DNA of 64,000 bases from JAVBNC01 sp031551765 (GCA_031551765.1 JAVBNC010000010.1:1-64000), one strand, 5' to 3'. Shown: positions 9,586 to 17,348, counted from the first letter of the stretch. The notes: generated by a model from the sequence alone, not told the origin. Translations and numbers: made by a program.

Positions 9586-10899
9586 TTACGCCGGGACGAT
9601 GGTAAAGGTCTTGCTCTTGCCGGTTATGGCGTCATTCGTGCACTTGCAGTAGCCGTCAACAAAGGACTTCGCCGGGAACTCCAAGGTCACGGTGCCAGGC
9701 GTCAGGGTCGCATCCGCGGTGCCGGTGAGGGTTATTTCCGCTTCGGTATCGCTCCGCTTGATGACTGAGCCGACAAGGCCGACGGGCACGTCCGTCCAGC
9801 GTGCGCCCGGAATCTGCTGGCCCACCGTCCCGGCAAAGAACTTGCCGCCGTCTTCGCCGCCGCTGACTTCAGCGGTAATCACGGTTTCAATGGTGTCGGG
9901 GGTGGCGGCGCTTTCGTGCAGTTCGTCAGCGACATAGGTGATGACGCAGGGCGCGGCCTGGGGCCCGGGGATGCGGTCAATGCGGATGTTGGTTCCGGTG
10001 CAGGGGTCCAAAATGGCCTGAAAGGGCATGGAGAGCGCAATGGTGCCTTCCCCGTCCACGGGCTTGCTGCCGCCGGTGTACTTGATGCGCGGCAGGGTGA
10101 GCGTGTACGAGCTGGTTATGCCGTCGCCAAAGGTCAGCGCCAGGCTGGACGCCTTTTCCTCCAGGAATTTTTTGAGCATTTCCATGCTGTCGAAAATGGC
10201 GGACACGGTGCCGGTGATGTTGATCCGGCCCTCGGTAATGCCCGCCGCGCCCTTCTGGTAAAGAATGAACTTGGGGTCCAGCCCGTTGTTGATGCTGATT
10301 TCCACGGATGTGACCACAGCGTTGGGAATGCCGCCTTCAAGCAGCTTGCCGGTCAGGCCGTCATAGGGCGAAAAGGAAAAACTGGCGGTGGGGTCGGTAT
10401 CCAGCGGCGCGGCCTCCACGGTGGCATCCGCGCCGGTAAAACCGATCTTGCCGGTAACCATATTGTTCACGGGCACGGAAATGGAGAGCGTGCCCACCTT
10501 CATGCCGGTAAAGCGCTCGAACTTTTCCCCGTTGAGCTTGGTGTATTCCTGCTCAATGGTGAAGCTCGTTTCCTCTATCCCGGCAACCAAGACCTGTTGT
10601 CCCGGCGCATCGGGGTTCTCCTGCCATTTGCCGCCCACGGCGGCGGCCAGAATGTCGTCGAACTCGGCAAAGGAAAATTCTATGCCTACATCCCCGCCGA
10701 CTTTGTAGGTGCCTTGCCGGAAATCGGAAATTTGCCGGTCAGGCCGAAGTTCATTGGACTGGAACCCGTCCTTGCTCACCTCAATGGAGCTGCTGGTGAT
10801 GCGCAGTCGGCGCATTTCCGGACTGGGCGGGGTTACCCCGAACTGTGCCTCTTTGACGTAGGTGACCCCGAAACCGGAGCCGGAAGCGAAAGTAGCCAT
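9586..10899 (-). CDS. Major tail tube protein with C-terminal Ig-like domain
   Basis: The start was set at ATG 10899 (MATFASGSGFGVTYVKEAQF), which follows an AGGAGG ribosome site. The longer open frame upstream overlaps the neighbouring gene. The 437-residue product has the N-terminal pattern of siphovirus tail tube proteins and a long beta-rich body. The last 110 or so residues look like an immunoglobulin-like/Big domain of the kind that decorates tail tubes. It lies between the tail terminator and the tail chaperones, as expected for the tube subunit. Confidence 0.82.
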   Translation of the reverse strand: MATFASGSGFGVTYVKEAQFGVTPPSPEMRRLRITSSSIEVSKDGFQSNELRPDRQISDFRQGTYKVGGDVGIEFSFAEFDDILAAAVGGKWQENPDAPGQQVLVAGIEETSFTIEQEYTKLNGEKFERFTGMKVGTLSISVPVNNMVTGKIGFTGADATVEAAPLDTDPTASFSFSPYDGLTGKLLEGGIPNAVVTSVEISINNGLDPKFILYQKGAAGITEGRINITGTVSAIFDSMEMLKKFLEEKASSLALTFGDGITSSYTLTLPRIKYTGGSKPVDGEGTIALSMPFQAILDPCTGTNIRIDRIPGPQAAPCVITYVADELHESAATPDTIETVITAEVSGGEDGGKFFAGTVGQQIPGARWTDVPVGLVGSVIKRSDTEAEITLTGTADATLTPGTVTLEFPAKSFVDGYCKCTNDAITGKSKTFTIVPA

Positions 10900-10930
10900 T
10901 CCTTTTCCTCCTGCGGGCAGCCCCGCATGG

Positions 10931-11359
10931 TTATTTTTGTGCGTAGCAGTACCAGACCACGGACACGGGTACGTGCAGCCTCTCGCCGTCTTTCCTGGCC
11001 GTACCGGCATACGCCTTGGTTATCCGCACCTCGCAGCCGCGGCAGGTAAGCGTTGTGCCGCCCCGGAAAGCGTCCACAAGGCCGCGCGCTATCTCTTCCG
11101 TGGCGCCGGGGCCGGTATTCAGCACCCCGAAAACGTCGACCTGGAAAATTCCCTGGATCTGCTCAAAGCCGTTCGGGCCAAGGCTGCGCGTTTCCGTGGG
11201 GTTCAGCATGAGTGTGGGGCGCAGGTAGAGTCGATCCGTTTTGGGCGTAAAGACCATGTTGGTCCAAGCCACATCGGATTTAGCCAGGCCCAGGCCGGGA
11301 AGCAGTCCGACAAGCCGCACCTCCAGGCATTGCCGTATTTCCGGGGTGGGGGTCTTCAC
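10931..11359 (-). CDS. Tail terminator protein (DUF4128-like)
   Basis: This is a 142-residue protein with the DUF4128-type layout: an N-terminal helix (EIRQCLEVRLVG), a central QGIFQVDVFGVLNTGP strand-loop, and a C-terminal strand ending in VSVVWYCYAQK. Members of this family close the end of the tail tube and join it to the connector. It overlaps the upstream gp10-like gene by 4 bases and precedes the tail tube gene, the usual order. Confidence 0.75.
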   Translation of the reverse strand: MKTPTPEIRQCLEVRLVGLLPGLGLAKSDVAWTNMVFTPKTDRLYLRPTLMLNPTETRSLGPNGFEQIQGIFQVDVFGVLNTGPGATEEIARGLVDAFRGGTTLTCRGCEVRITKAYAGTARKDGERLHVPVSVVWYCYAQK

Positions 11360-11796
11360 AGCGCGGCCCCGCCATTGTTCACGGTATTGACGGCCTCTGT
11401 CGTGACGGTGGCGAACTCGGCCACCGTGAGCCTGAGCATGCCTTGCGGAGCCTGTTTGCTGTGCCCGTATTCCAGCGGGACGATGTACTTCACGGAGTTG
11501 GTGAAGAAGAACGAGTTCTGCGCCGCAGGGTCGTATCCGTCGAGCACCGGGCGAAGGCGATCTCTCGACTCCTGCGCGGACCCTTCCGCTTCGTTTTCAC
11601 CACGCGGATCAGGGTGGGTTAAATCGGGGGCACCTATGCTCGGCATCCAGCCGGAGCGGGCAAGGCCCGTATCCACGGGCGTGCGCATGATAACGCGGGC
11701 ACTGATCGTAAAGCAGACGGTGCGCACAACGGCGACCATGTCCCCACCCGCCTTCTTTACCCACGCGCTGATGTCTCTGGAGAACGCTCCGGCCAC
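11356..11796 (-). CDS. Tail completion / minor tail protein (HK97 gp10-like)
   Basis: This 146-residue protein carries the typical gp10-like signature: an N-terminal amphipathic helix, then RTPVDTGLARSGW, and later NSVKYIVPLEYGHSKQAPQG. These match the conserved TPVDTGxLRxSW and YxxxxExG patterns of neck proteins. It sits between the head-tail joining gene and the tail terminator, consistent with assembly at the neck. Confidence 0.8.
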   Translation of the reverse strand: MAGAFSRDISAWVKKAGGDMVAVVRTVCFTISARVIMRTPVDTGLARSGWMPSIGAPDLTHPDPRGENEAEGSAQESRDRLRPVLDGYDPAAQNSFFFTNSVKYIVPLEYGHSKQAPQGMLRLTVAEFATVTTEAVNTVNNGGAAL

Positions 11797-11838
11797 GTCA
11801 CGCCTCTCCGGTAGGCAGATAGTTGAGCAAGGGCATGC

Positions 11839-12222
11839 TCATTTGCGCACCAGCACCTTGAACAGCACGTATTCACCGCCAGGCTGCACGTGCATTTCCT
11901 GCACCACGGTCCAGGACTCGCCTTTGATCTCCAAGGTATCGCCAACAGCCGGGATGAACGGCATCTCGGGTACGCCGAGGATGGCGATTTTATCGCCTGC
12001 AAGCACGGTGGAGCCGTCATTGAACCTGACGCCGGAGCATATGCTGCCGGGCAGGGAAAGCACGGCCTTGCACGGGTGGCGCACTTCGACCCCTTGGCCC
12101 GGGCTTGCCGTTCCCGGGTCGTATTCGCCTGTGAGCGGGGTACGGCACAGCACAACAGCCGCGCCGAACTTAGCTATCTTCTTCGCGGCCAGGGCCGCCC
12201 GCTTGGCGTAGAAAGCGCTCAT
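11839..12222 (-). CDS. Head-tail joining (stopper) protein
   Basis: This 127-residue small beta-barrel-like protein has strands such as VVLCRTPLTGEYDPG, KIAILGVPEMPFIPAVGDTL and YVLFKVLVRK. Its size and location between the DnaT-like adaptor and the gp10-like gene match siphovirus stopper proteins. It overlaps the upstream gene by 4 bases. The call is based mostly on synteny. Confidence 0.6.
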   Translation of the reverse strand: MSAFYAKRAALAAKKIAKFGAAVVLCRTPLTGEYDPGTASPGQGVEVRHPCKAVLSLPGSICSGVRFNDGSTVLAGDKIAILGVPEMPFIPAVGDTLEIKGESWTVVQEMHVQPGGEYVLFKVLVRK

Positions 12223-12758
12223 CCGCGATGCACCTCGACGCCGCCGTATCTGCTGTTGCGCCTGAGAAACCCGGCAAGCAGCGCGTCCACTATGGGGAAG
12301 CCGGTTATGGAGTCTCGTACCAGGGGAGAGGAGAAAGCTTCTCCGTACTGGAACTCGAGCACGTCAATGGTCTCGCTCGTGACGCTCAATTCCCGTTCGG
12401 ATACGGGAGCCGTGGGGTCCGGCAGTTTCCCCATCCCCACGGCCAGGAACACAAAGCACATCTCGCAAAACGCCGTGAGCACAGCGGGAGGCAGTTCGTC
12501 CGCCTCCCAGGTAAAGCCGTCATCGTCTTTGACTCCGACCCGTCCCCAGGCGTCTTTCTGCTCTTTTTCCGCCCGGCTCCCGCGCCAAGGCAGGCCGTTC
12601 AGCCAGTCCCCAGCGCGGGTCTTGGCGGCGCCCTTTTCCTCCCCGCCCTCTTCGCCCCAAGCCGAGACGCCCCGGCTGGCGGCGTGTTTGTCCACGTCCG
12701 CCAGGGCGTCGTAAAGGCTGAGAGCGCCTTCGGGCAGGGATTCAGGGATGGCGGGCAT
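12219..12758 (-). CDS. Head-tail adaptor of the DnaT-like (putative ssDNA-binding) family
   Basis: This 179-residue protein starts MPAIPESLPEGALSLYDALA and contains YDALADVDKHAASRG plus a C-terminal VDALLAGFLRR. This pattern is found in proteins usually labelled DnaT-like but located at the head-tail adaptor position of siphovirus clusters. It lies directly after the capsid gene and the small SAP-like gene. I favour an adaptor/connector function from position over DNA binding. Confidence 0.6.
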   Translation of the reverse strand: MPAIPESLPEGALSLYDALADVDKHAASRGVSAWGEEGGEEKGAAKTRAGDWLNGLPWRGSRAEKEQKDAWGRVGVKDDDGFTWEADELPPAVLTAFCEMCFVFLAVGMGKLPDPTAPVSERELSVTSETIDVLEFQYGEAFSSPLVRDSITGFPIVDALLAGFLRRNSRYGGVEVHRG

Positions 12759-12760
12759 GG

Positions 12761-12985
12761 CTATTCAGCCCCTTCCGCCTTGGCGGCGGCTTCTTCCGCT
12801 GCCTGGATGACCGCCAGGATTTCGTCCTTTTTCTTGGCGTCACCAAGGCCGATTCCTTTGCTCTCAGCGTATTCCTTGAGCTTGGGAATGGTCATCTCAG
12901 CCAGCGGCGTTTCCGCCTTGGCGGCGGCTTCTTCCGCTGCCTTTCGCGCTGCCCTGCGGCGGGCGTTGAATGCGGCAAGACCCAT
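12761..12985 (-). CDS. Small SAP/HeH-like phage protein
   Basis: This 74-residue protein has a basic N-terminus (NARRRAARKAAEEAAAKAE), a short SAP/HeH-like fold pattern (MTIPKLKEYAESKGIGLG, KKDEILAVIQ) and an acidic Ala-rich tail. A good AAGGAG ribosome site precedes the ATG. The arginine-rich tail and the position right after the capsid gene suggest a nucleic-acid-binding or head-completion accessory protein. The specific role is unknown. Confidence 0.6.
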   Translation of the reverse strand: MGLAAFNARRRAARKAAEEAAAKAETPLAEMTIPKLKEYAESKGIGLGDAKKKDEILAVIQAAEEAAAKAEGAE

Positions 12986-12995
12986 GGCCTACTCC

Positions 12996-13955
12996 TTACG
13001 CAGCCAGCTTGTGCTTGAACTGCACGATACGGATCTGTTTGGGCTCAAAAACGCGCTCCCAACTGGCAGCGGCTTCAAGCTCGGAGTTTTTGGGGGAGAC
13101 ACCGGCCGCGCTGCCTTTCCACATCACGCCGCGCGGATGCAGAATGAAGGCCTGGCGGTTGATGAGAATGTCGTCGCCTGCCAGGGAGTCACGGTCGGTT
13201 TCCACGGCGACCTTCGGCTGGCCGGCCTTGTACCCGACAGCCCCGGTGGCGAAGAGGTACGAGGTAAAGACCCCGCCAGAGTTGGGCATGCCGTCATCCA
13301 CGATGACGCGCTTGCCCTGGAAGGTCTTGATCTCGGGCTTGCCTTCGCTGGCCGGGATGGTTTCGATCAGGTCTTTCTTCGCGAGCGCGGTTTCCGTGGC
13401 GCTGTGCATGGCCACGGCGGCAAGAATGCCCTTGGCGTCACCAAGTTTCTGCGCCGCATCCAGGAACGTGACCCCGCTGATGGCGGCGGAATCCCCGGTG
13501 CCTGCGGAAATGTCGTGCACGTTGGCGGACATGGAAGCAGCCCCGAACGCGCCTTTCAAGGTGGCGATCAGGCAGGCTTGGAAGCGGCGCGCCCAGTAGG
13601 CGGCCACCAGGTTGCCGATGGCGGCCATGGGGTCGGAACCGGAAAGCTGCGCGGAAAGATCGTTGGCGCTCCAGGCTTTGCCTCGGAAGTGCAGCACCGC
13701 AATGTCCTTCGCGGACGTGATCTTGTCGGTGGACAAGGGATCGGCGTCGGAAAGGATTTCTTCCTCCCCTGTCAGGTCGTTCCAGAAAGGGAGGGTGATC
13801 TGGTTCCCGCCGCTGGTGATGTCAATGCCGAGCTGCGCGTCCACGGGCGCGACGATGCCGGATGCCCACAGCGCGGAGAGTTCGGCGGTGCGGTTGATGA
13901 CATACGGAGCGAAAAGAGCAGGGACGATGACATCCTGAATTTGAGTCTTGGCCAT
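12996..13955 (-). CDS. Major capsid protein (Gp13-like)
   Basis: This 319-residue protein directly follows the scaffold gene. It begins MAKTQIQDVIVPALFAPYV and has a LPFWNDLTG motif, an Ala-rich spine-helix region (about residues 130-180) and a basic C-terminus. These fit the Gp13-like coat protein family with an HK97 fold. The size, the order scaffold - capsid - connector and the family-like N-terminus make this a confident assignment. Confidence 0.85.
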   Translation of the reverse strand: MAKTQIQDVIVPALFAPYVINRTAELSALWASGIVAPVDAQLGIDITSGGNQITLPFWNDLTGEEEILSDADPLSTDKITSAKDIAVLHFRGKAWSANDLSAQLSGSDPMAAIGNLVAAYWARRFQACLIATLKGAFGAASMSANVHDISAGTGDSAAISGVTFLDAAQKLGDAKGILAAVAMHSATETALAKKDLIETIPASEGKPEIKTFQGKRVIVDDGMPNSGGVFTSYLFATGAVGYKAGQPKVAVETDRDSLAGDDILINRQAFILHPRGVMWKGSAAGVSPKNSELEAAASWERVFEPKQIRIVQFKHKLAA

Positions 13956-13967
13956 GAAAAAATCTCC

Positions 13968-14762
13968 CTATTCCGGCAGAGATGCACCGGCCTCTTTAGC
14001 GAGGCGCTCCGCAAGCGCGCGGTCCTCTTTGAGGATGCGGCCCTGCTCGGTGAGATTGAAGGTTTCTTTCTTCCAGGGGTTCGCGGTACCCGCAGCCCTG
14101 GCGCCGGCGTTCGGATGCATCCCGGAACCGCTGGGCGGCGGGATAAAAGCTTGCCCGTAAGCCGTGGTGGTCAAAAGTTGGTGGATGGCCTTGTTGGCAT
14201 CGGTTTTGCCGTTGATGTCCAGGATCTTCATCCCGGCGGCGTCCGTGAACACGACCTCGTCATTTTCGATATGCACATGGCCGCGTGTTTCCATCTGCAC
14301 AAACACCGTTTCCGGAGTAATGGTCGGGTAACACAGGTCCTTGATGCACTTGACGTTGGCGAAGGTGTTGGCCTTCAGCATCGCGTGGTACTTTCCCGTC
14401 ACTTCCGCCGCTTCCTTCTTGGCGTCGTCGCGTTCCTTTTCCACCGGAGCCATGCGGGCCTTGTGCACAGCCTCGGCATCCTCCAACGCCTTCTTTTTCT
14501 CGGCGTCCAGGTTGCCGTAGGCGGTCATGGCTTTTTTCACTTCTTCCGGGTCCATCCCGTCAAAAGCCTTGAGCTTTGTGGACGCATCACGCGCCGTTTT
14601 GCGCTCAGCCTCGAGCGCGGAATGGAGTTTGGTCACTTCGTCGGCGGTTTTGAACCCGCCTTCGACGTCCAGCCGGAATGTGCCGTCCGCCTGCTGCTGG
14701 TATCCCGAGCGCCAGGTTTCCGGTGCGTCTTCCAGGCTTTGAAGAATCGCTTTAAGAGCCAT
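13968..14762 (-). CDS. Scaffolding protein
   Basis: The start was set at ATG 14762 (MALKAILQSLEDAPETWRSG). The longer frame upstream is in the intergenic region. The 264-residue product has a highly charged coiled coil at about residues 45-145 (ALEAERKTARDASTKLKAF, EKERDDAKKEAAEV). It ends in a short Pro/Gly-rich segment followed by a helical C-terminus, the part that contacts the coat protein in phage scaffolds. It lies immediately upstream of the capsid gene. Confidence 0.8.
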   Translation of the reverse strand: MALKAILQSLEDAPETWRSGYQQQADGTFRLDVEGGFKTADEVTKLHSALEAERKTARDASTKLKAFDGMDPEEVKKAMTAYGNLDAEKKKALEDAEAVHKARMAPVEKERDDAKKEAAEVTGKYHAMLKANTFANVKCIKDLCYPTITPETVFVQMETRGHVHIENDEVVFTDAAGMKILDINGKTDANKAIHQLLTTTAYGQAFIPPPSGSGMHPNAGARAAGTANPWKKETFNLTEQGRILKEDRALAERLAKEAGASLPE

Positions 14763-14890
14763 CACTGCCCCTTTTGGCTTCACGCCATGTCCCGGAAAGC
14801 GCCAAGCCTGCCGGGGGTAAAGTTGCGCGGCACAAGCCGCAGTTTGGGGAAAGGCTACCACGGCATTTTTTGGGATGGACGCGGGGCGGG

Positions 14891-14920
14891 CCAGGGCGGG
14901 CCAGGGCGGACCAGGGCACC
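14891..14920. repeat. Three tandem 10-bp repeats (CCAGGGCGGG)
   Basis: Copies lie at 14891-14900, 14901-14910 and 14911-14920 (CCAGGGCGGG, CCAGGGCGGA, CCAGGGCACC). They fall in the 244-bp divergent gap between the scaffold gene and the plus-strand secreted-protein gene. A TTGACA box follows at 14923-14928, but no good -10 is seen at the right spacing. The repeats mark the left edge of the plus-strand cargo cassette and could be a regulator site or a recombination scar. Confidence 0.5.
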
Positions 14921-15006
14921 AGTTGACAGGATTTTAGAAAAACGCCGCAGGTTTACTTTGGGTGGGGCTTGGGGCATGGATGAAGGGAAAGAATTGGAGG
15001 GGCGAT

Positions 15007-15624
15007 ATGCGTAAACTGATGTTGGTCTTGGTGGTTGTGGTTGTGGGGCTGAGCACTTCCTGTCTGGCAGCTGAGTCGACTGGGAAATGGAAGGTGGAGA
15101 TAAAAGAATCTGCCTTAGACCGCAGCAAGACCGCGTTCCTTGTCTTGCTCCCAGAAAATGGGCAGCCGGGGGTTTTTGGAGTTAGATGTAATAAAAAGGA
15201 GTTAATGGTTACATTTTCCATAAATGAGTACATGGGAAAGCCTGTTTCCGGAACTTTTGACTCCGACAACGGCCCAAAGATAAAATTCGCCACAGACGAC
15301 GGCGCAGTCCAAGAGCAAGACGTAGCCCCTACAGCAGACGGTAAAGCCGTGTATGTGACTTCAAAGGCCGCCGATGCTATGTTATTTCTGGAGAGAACTG
15401 TAGGAAAGAAGACAAAGGAATCAATTGCGAGTACCGCCAAGGTAGCCAAAGATGCTGAGAACATGGAGAGCGGTAAATTTTTGCGGAATCTATATGGCGA
15501 CAAAAAACTTGTTATTCAACTTTCCCCATACCAGCAGGCTCCACAAGAACGAATCTTTGATATTACAGGGATTAGCGAGGCCCTTTCTTCAGTGAAAGAC
15601 GTATGCCCGCACATACCATATTAA
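15007..15624 (+). CDS. Secreted VasI/TagO-like protein (phage cargo gene)
   Basis: ATG 15007 follows a GGAGGGG site and begins a signal peptide (MRKLMLVLVVVVVGLSTSCLA). The 205-residue product resembles the VasI/TagO family linked to type VI secretion. It shows an early W (KWKVEIKESALDRSKTA), a VRCNKKELMVTFSINEYMG segment, and a C-terminal LVIQLSPYQQ...FDITGISEALSSVKDVC. The gene runs against the structural genes and ends in its own terminator, typical of a lysogenic-conversion cargo gene. The family match is by eye, and the role in a prophage is unknown. Confidence 0.6.
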   Translation: MRKLMLVLVVVVVGLSTSCLAAESTGKWKVEIKESALDRSKTAFLVLLPENGQPGVFGVRCNKKELMVTFSINEYMGKPVSGTFDSDNGPKIKFATDDGAVQEQDVAPTADGKAVYVTSKAADAMLFLERTVGKKTKESIASTAKVAKDAENMESGKFLRNLYGDKKLVIQLSPYQQAPQERIFDITGISEALSSVKDVCPHIPY

Positions 15625-15641
15625 CTAAATAGCTCCGACCA

Positions 15642-15666
15642 AGCCGCCTGAGTGGGCGGCTTTTTT
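15642..15666 (+). terminator. Rho-independent terminator
   Basis: The arms AGCCGCC (15642-15648) and GGCGGCT (15655-15661) enclose a 6-base loop and are followed by a run of T. It ends the VasI-like transcript and separates it from the toxin-antitoxin promoter. Confidence 0.85.
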
Positions 15667-15677
15667 ATGCTCACCCC

Positions 15678-15706
15678 TTGACACAATAGACATAAAAAGC
15701 TATAAA
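15678..15706 (+). promoter_or_regulatory. Sigma-70 promoter of the toxin-antitoxin operon
   Basis: TTGACA at 15678-15683 and TATAAA at 15701-15706 are separated by exactly 17 bases. The expected transcription start (15712-15713) coincides with the toxin ATG at 15712, so the message may be leaderless. No ribosome site precedes the ATG. Confidence 0.75.
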
Positions 15707-15711
15707 AAGAT

Positions 15712-15972
15712 ATGGATAAGCTTGAATGGACCAGCAAGGCGCTCAAGCAGTTTTTGAAGCTGCCGGAGGGCGCACAGACGAACATCCGCGCATCGTTGCA
15801 TGTCATGCTGGCTGAATGGCCCCGCCCGCGCGGCGTCAAGGCCCTTACAAATCGCGATGACTACCGCCTCAGGGTGGGCCGCTACCGCGTGCTGTTCCTG
15901 GTGCTGCCGGATGGGAAAGTTACGGTGTTCAGGGTAATGGAGGTCAAAAAAAGAGATGAGCACACATACTAA
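15712..15972 (+). CDS. RelE/ParE-type toxin
   Basis: This 86-residue basic protein is typical of the RelE/ParE ribonuclease/gyrase toxin fold: MDKLEWTSKALKQFLKLPEG, a central RGVKALTNRDDYRLRVGRYRVLF, and VTVFRVMEVKKRDEHTY. The R-x-GRYR-LF and late V-x-KRxxxY pattern is seen in RelE members that cleave mRNA. The ATG sits at the predicted transcription start with no Shine-Dalgarno. Its end overlaps the antitoxin start by 17 bases. The toxin-first order resembles higBA. Confidence 0.85.
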   Translation: MDKLEWTSKALKQFLKLPEGAQTNIRASLHVMLAEWPRPRGVKALTNRDDYRLRVGRYRVLFLVLPDGKVTVFRVMEVKKRDEHTY

Positions 15973-16345
15973 CCACCAGATTGTCACGCATAACGGCGCT
16001 CCTGTTGCCGTGGTCATTCCTTACGAGGAATACCTTGCGCTCGTGGGCATTGAAGAAGCCGAAGACCGCGAGGATACCTTGAGTGACGCGGACCTTGAGG
16101 CTGTCCGCAGCGACCCCCGCACCATTCCTGATGAAGTGCTGGGCATGATGGTGAAAAATAAACTCTCCCCCATCCGCGCCTGGAGGGAACACCTCGGGAT
16201 GACCCAAGAAGAAGTCGCCAGGGCCATGAAGGTTTCACAACCGGTCTATGCCCGCATGGAAAGCGGTAAGGCCGCGTCGCGCATTGCAACCCTGCGCCGG
16301 ATCGCGGAAGCGCTTGGGATTGATGCTGCTCAACTGGACCTGTAG
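15956..16345 (+). CDS. Antitoxin with Phd-like and XRE HTH domains
   Basis: The 129-residue protein has an N-terminal Phd/YefM-like strand region (APVAVVIPYEEYLALVG, residues about 15-31). A charged linker leads to a classical XRE helix-turn-helix at the C-terminus (LGMTQEEVARAMKVSQPVYA, then RIATLRRIAEALGI). It should bind its operator through the HTH and neutralise the RelE-like toxin encoded just upstream. The combined layout is less common than either domain alone. Confidence 0.85.
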   Translation: MSTHTNHQIVTHNGAPVAVVIPYEEYLALVGIEEAEDREDTLSDADLEAVRSDPRTIPDEVLGMMVKNKLSPIRAWREHLGMTQEEVARAMKVSQPVYARMESGKAASRIATLRRIAEALGIDAAQLDL

Positions 16346-16353
16346 GAGGTCTC

Positions 16354-16554
16354 ATGTCCGCAAAAGAACTCTCCGACAAAGAACTTGCCGCCGCCATCAG
16401 AAGGGCGTGCTCGGACCTTACCGAGTTGACCCAGGAAACACAGAGGCGCGGCCTCAAGGTAGAAATTGACGCCATCCCGTCTTCGGTGTTTGGGAAGGAA
16501 TTTCATTCCTACGCGCTCTCCGCTAAAATTGAGCGGCCCGGGGAGAAGCTATAA
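16354..16554 (+). CDS. Small hypothetical protein of the cargo cassette
   Basis: This 66-residue protein starts 8 bases after the antitoxin stop, with a TAGGAGG site before the ATG. It is helical at the N-terminus (MSAKELSDKELAAAIRRACS) and has a short C-terminal strand region. It looks co-transcribed with the toxin-antitoxin pair. No family recognised. Confidence 0.6.
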   Translation: MSAKELSDKELAAAIRRACSDLTELTQETQRRGLKVEIDAIPSSVFGKEFHSYALSAKIERPGEKL

Positions 16555-16748
16555 TGGCTACCATGCCCGCAGGGTTACCCAAAACGAGTGACTACCCTCC
16601 CGAACTCCAAGCTGAACTCCAAGAATGGCGCGAGAATGACTTAGAACGGCAGCGCGCGGAAGCGATTAAGGATCTCGAGGGCGTCTTGAAGAAAAATAAA
16701 AGCCTGATGCGTGCGGTGGAGAAGGCCAAAGACCGGAAGCGCGGCTAG
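16554..16748 (+). CDS. Small hypothetical coiled-coil protein
   Basis: This 64-residue, highly charged helical protein (ELQAELQEWRENDLERQRAE) has an ATG that overlaps the previous stop (TAATG), implying coupling. It is the last gene of the plus-strand cassette and converges with the minus-strand zincin gene, whose stop lies at 16753. Function unknown. Confidence 0.55.
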   Translation: MATMPAGLPKTSDYPPELQAELQEWRENDLERQRAEAIKDLEGVLKKNKSLMRAVEKAKDRKRG

Positions 16749-16752
16749 TAAG

Positions 16753-17148
16753 TTACCGCAGCATCGGCAGCACGGCGTTTTCAAGCCTGCGGATAACCCC
16801 GTGGTACGCCCTGTCGAGGGCGAAAACGGTCTGGTTGTAACTCAGGTCATCTTGGACGGCGACATTGTAGGAGTCAGCAAGAAGCAGGTGGCAGACCTCA
16901 TGGAAGGCTACCTTGCGGAGTTCTTCCTCCGTGGGCTCTTCGTGCTCCCAATTCACGCCGAGCGTGATTGTGGCAACCTTACCGGCTTCATTGTTCCAAC
17001 CGCATTGCCCCATACATCCGGCAAGGGGCGAGTGCTCAAAATACACGCGCCAGTCTTTCAGCCCAAGCAGCTCAATGAAACGCTCTGCCTCTGCCCTGTA
17101 AAATTTGAAGTGCTCCGGCGTGGTCTGGTATTTTTGCTCTTCTCTCAC
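16753..17148 (-). CDS. Putative zinc metallopeptidase (HExxH)
   Basis: This 131-residue protein has the zincin motif AFHEVCHLLLAD, with His83, Glu84 and His87 as metal-binding and catalytic candidates after a helix of EELRKV. The N-terminal half has the pattern of small SprT-like or phage-encoded peptidases (FIELLGLKDWRVYFEHSPLA). It is encoded in the head gene cluster next to a larger protein that also carries HExxH. It overlaps the upstream 67-residue gene by 4 bases. Substrate unknown. Confidence 0.65.
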   Translation of the reverse strand: MREEQKYQTTPEHFKFYRAEAERFIELLGLKDWRVYFEHSPLAGCMGQCGWNNEAGKVATITLGVNWEHEEPTEEELRKVAFHEVCHLLLADSYNVAVQDDLSYNQTVFALDRAYHGVIRRLENAVLPMLR

Positions 17149-17348
17149 TTCTCCCCCTCCCCGTCTTCCTTCGGCTGAAACAACAACCCGTTGTCGCCGG
17201 GGTAGGGTTCCGTGTGCCGATGGCGGTTGAACATGATCTCGGCCGGCACGCCAGCCGGGAAAGCGTCGCAGAATATGCCGCGTTTACCTTTCGGGGTTTT
17301 TCTCAGCCTTGAGCAGTCATAGCATTGCGGAATCCGTATCATTTCCAC
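17145..17348 (-). CDS. Small Cys-containing hypothetical protein
   Basis: This 67-residue protein starts MEMIRIPQCYDCSRL, with a CxxC and a third Cys in GIFCDAFPAG. This suggests a small zinc or metal knuckle. It is coupled to both neighbours by overlaps (10 bases with the MuF-like gene, 4 bases with the zincin). Similar short PxGIPxEI-type proteins occur in head modules, but the function is unknown. Confidence 0.6.
   Translation of the reverse strand: MEMIRIPQCYDCSRLRKTPKGKRGIFCDAFPAGVPAEIMFNRHRHTEPYPGDNGLLFQPKEDGEGEK

Noticed and set aside
14923..14960. Promoter for the VasI-like gene from the TTGACA at 14923
   Set aside because: No acceptable -10 box lies 15-19 bases downstream. TTTACT is 24 bases away, so I did not list it as a promoter.
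12228..15014. 928-residue plus-strand ORF across capsid and scaffold genes
   Set aside because: It spans six well-supported minus-strand genes and the intergenic gap. Its content is the third-position mirror of those genes.
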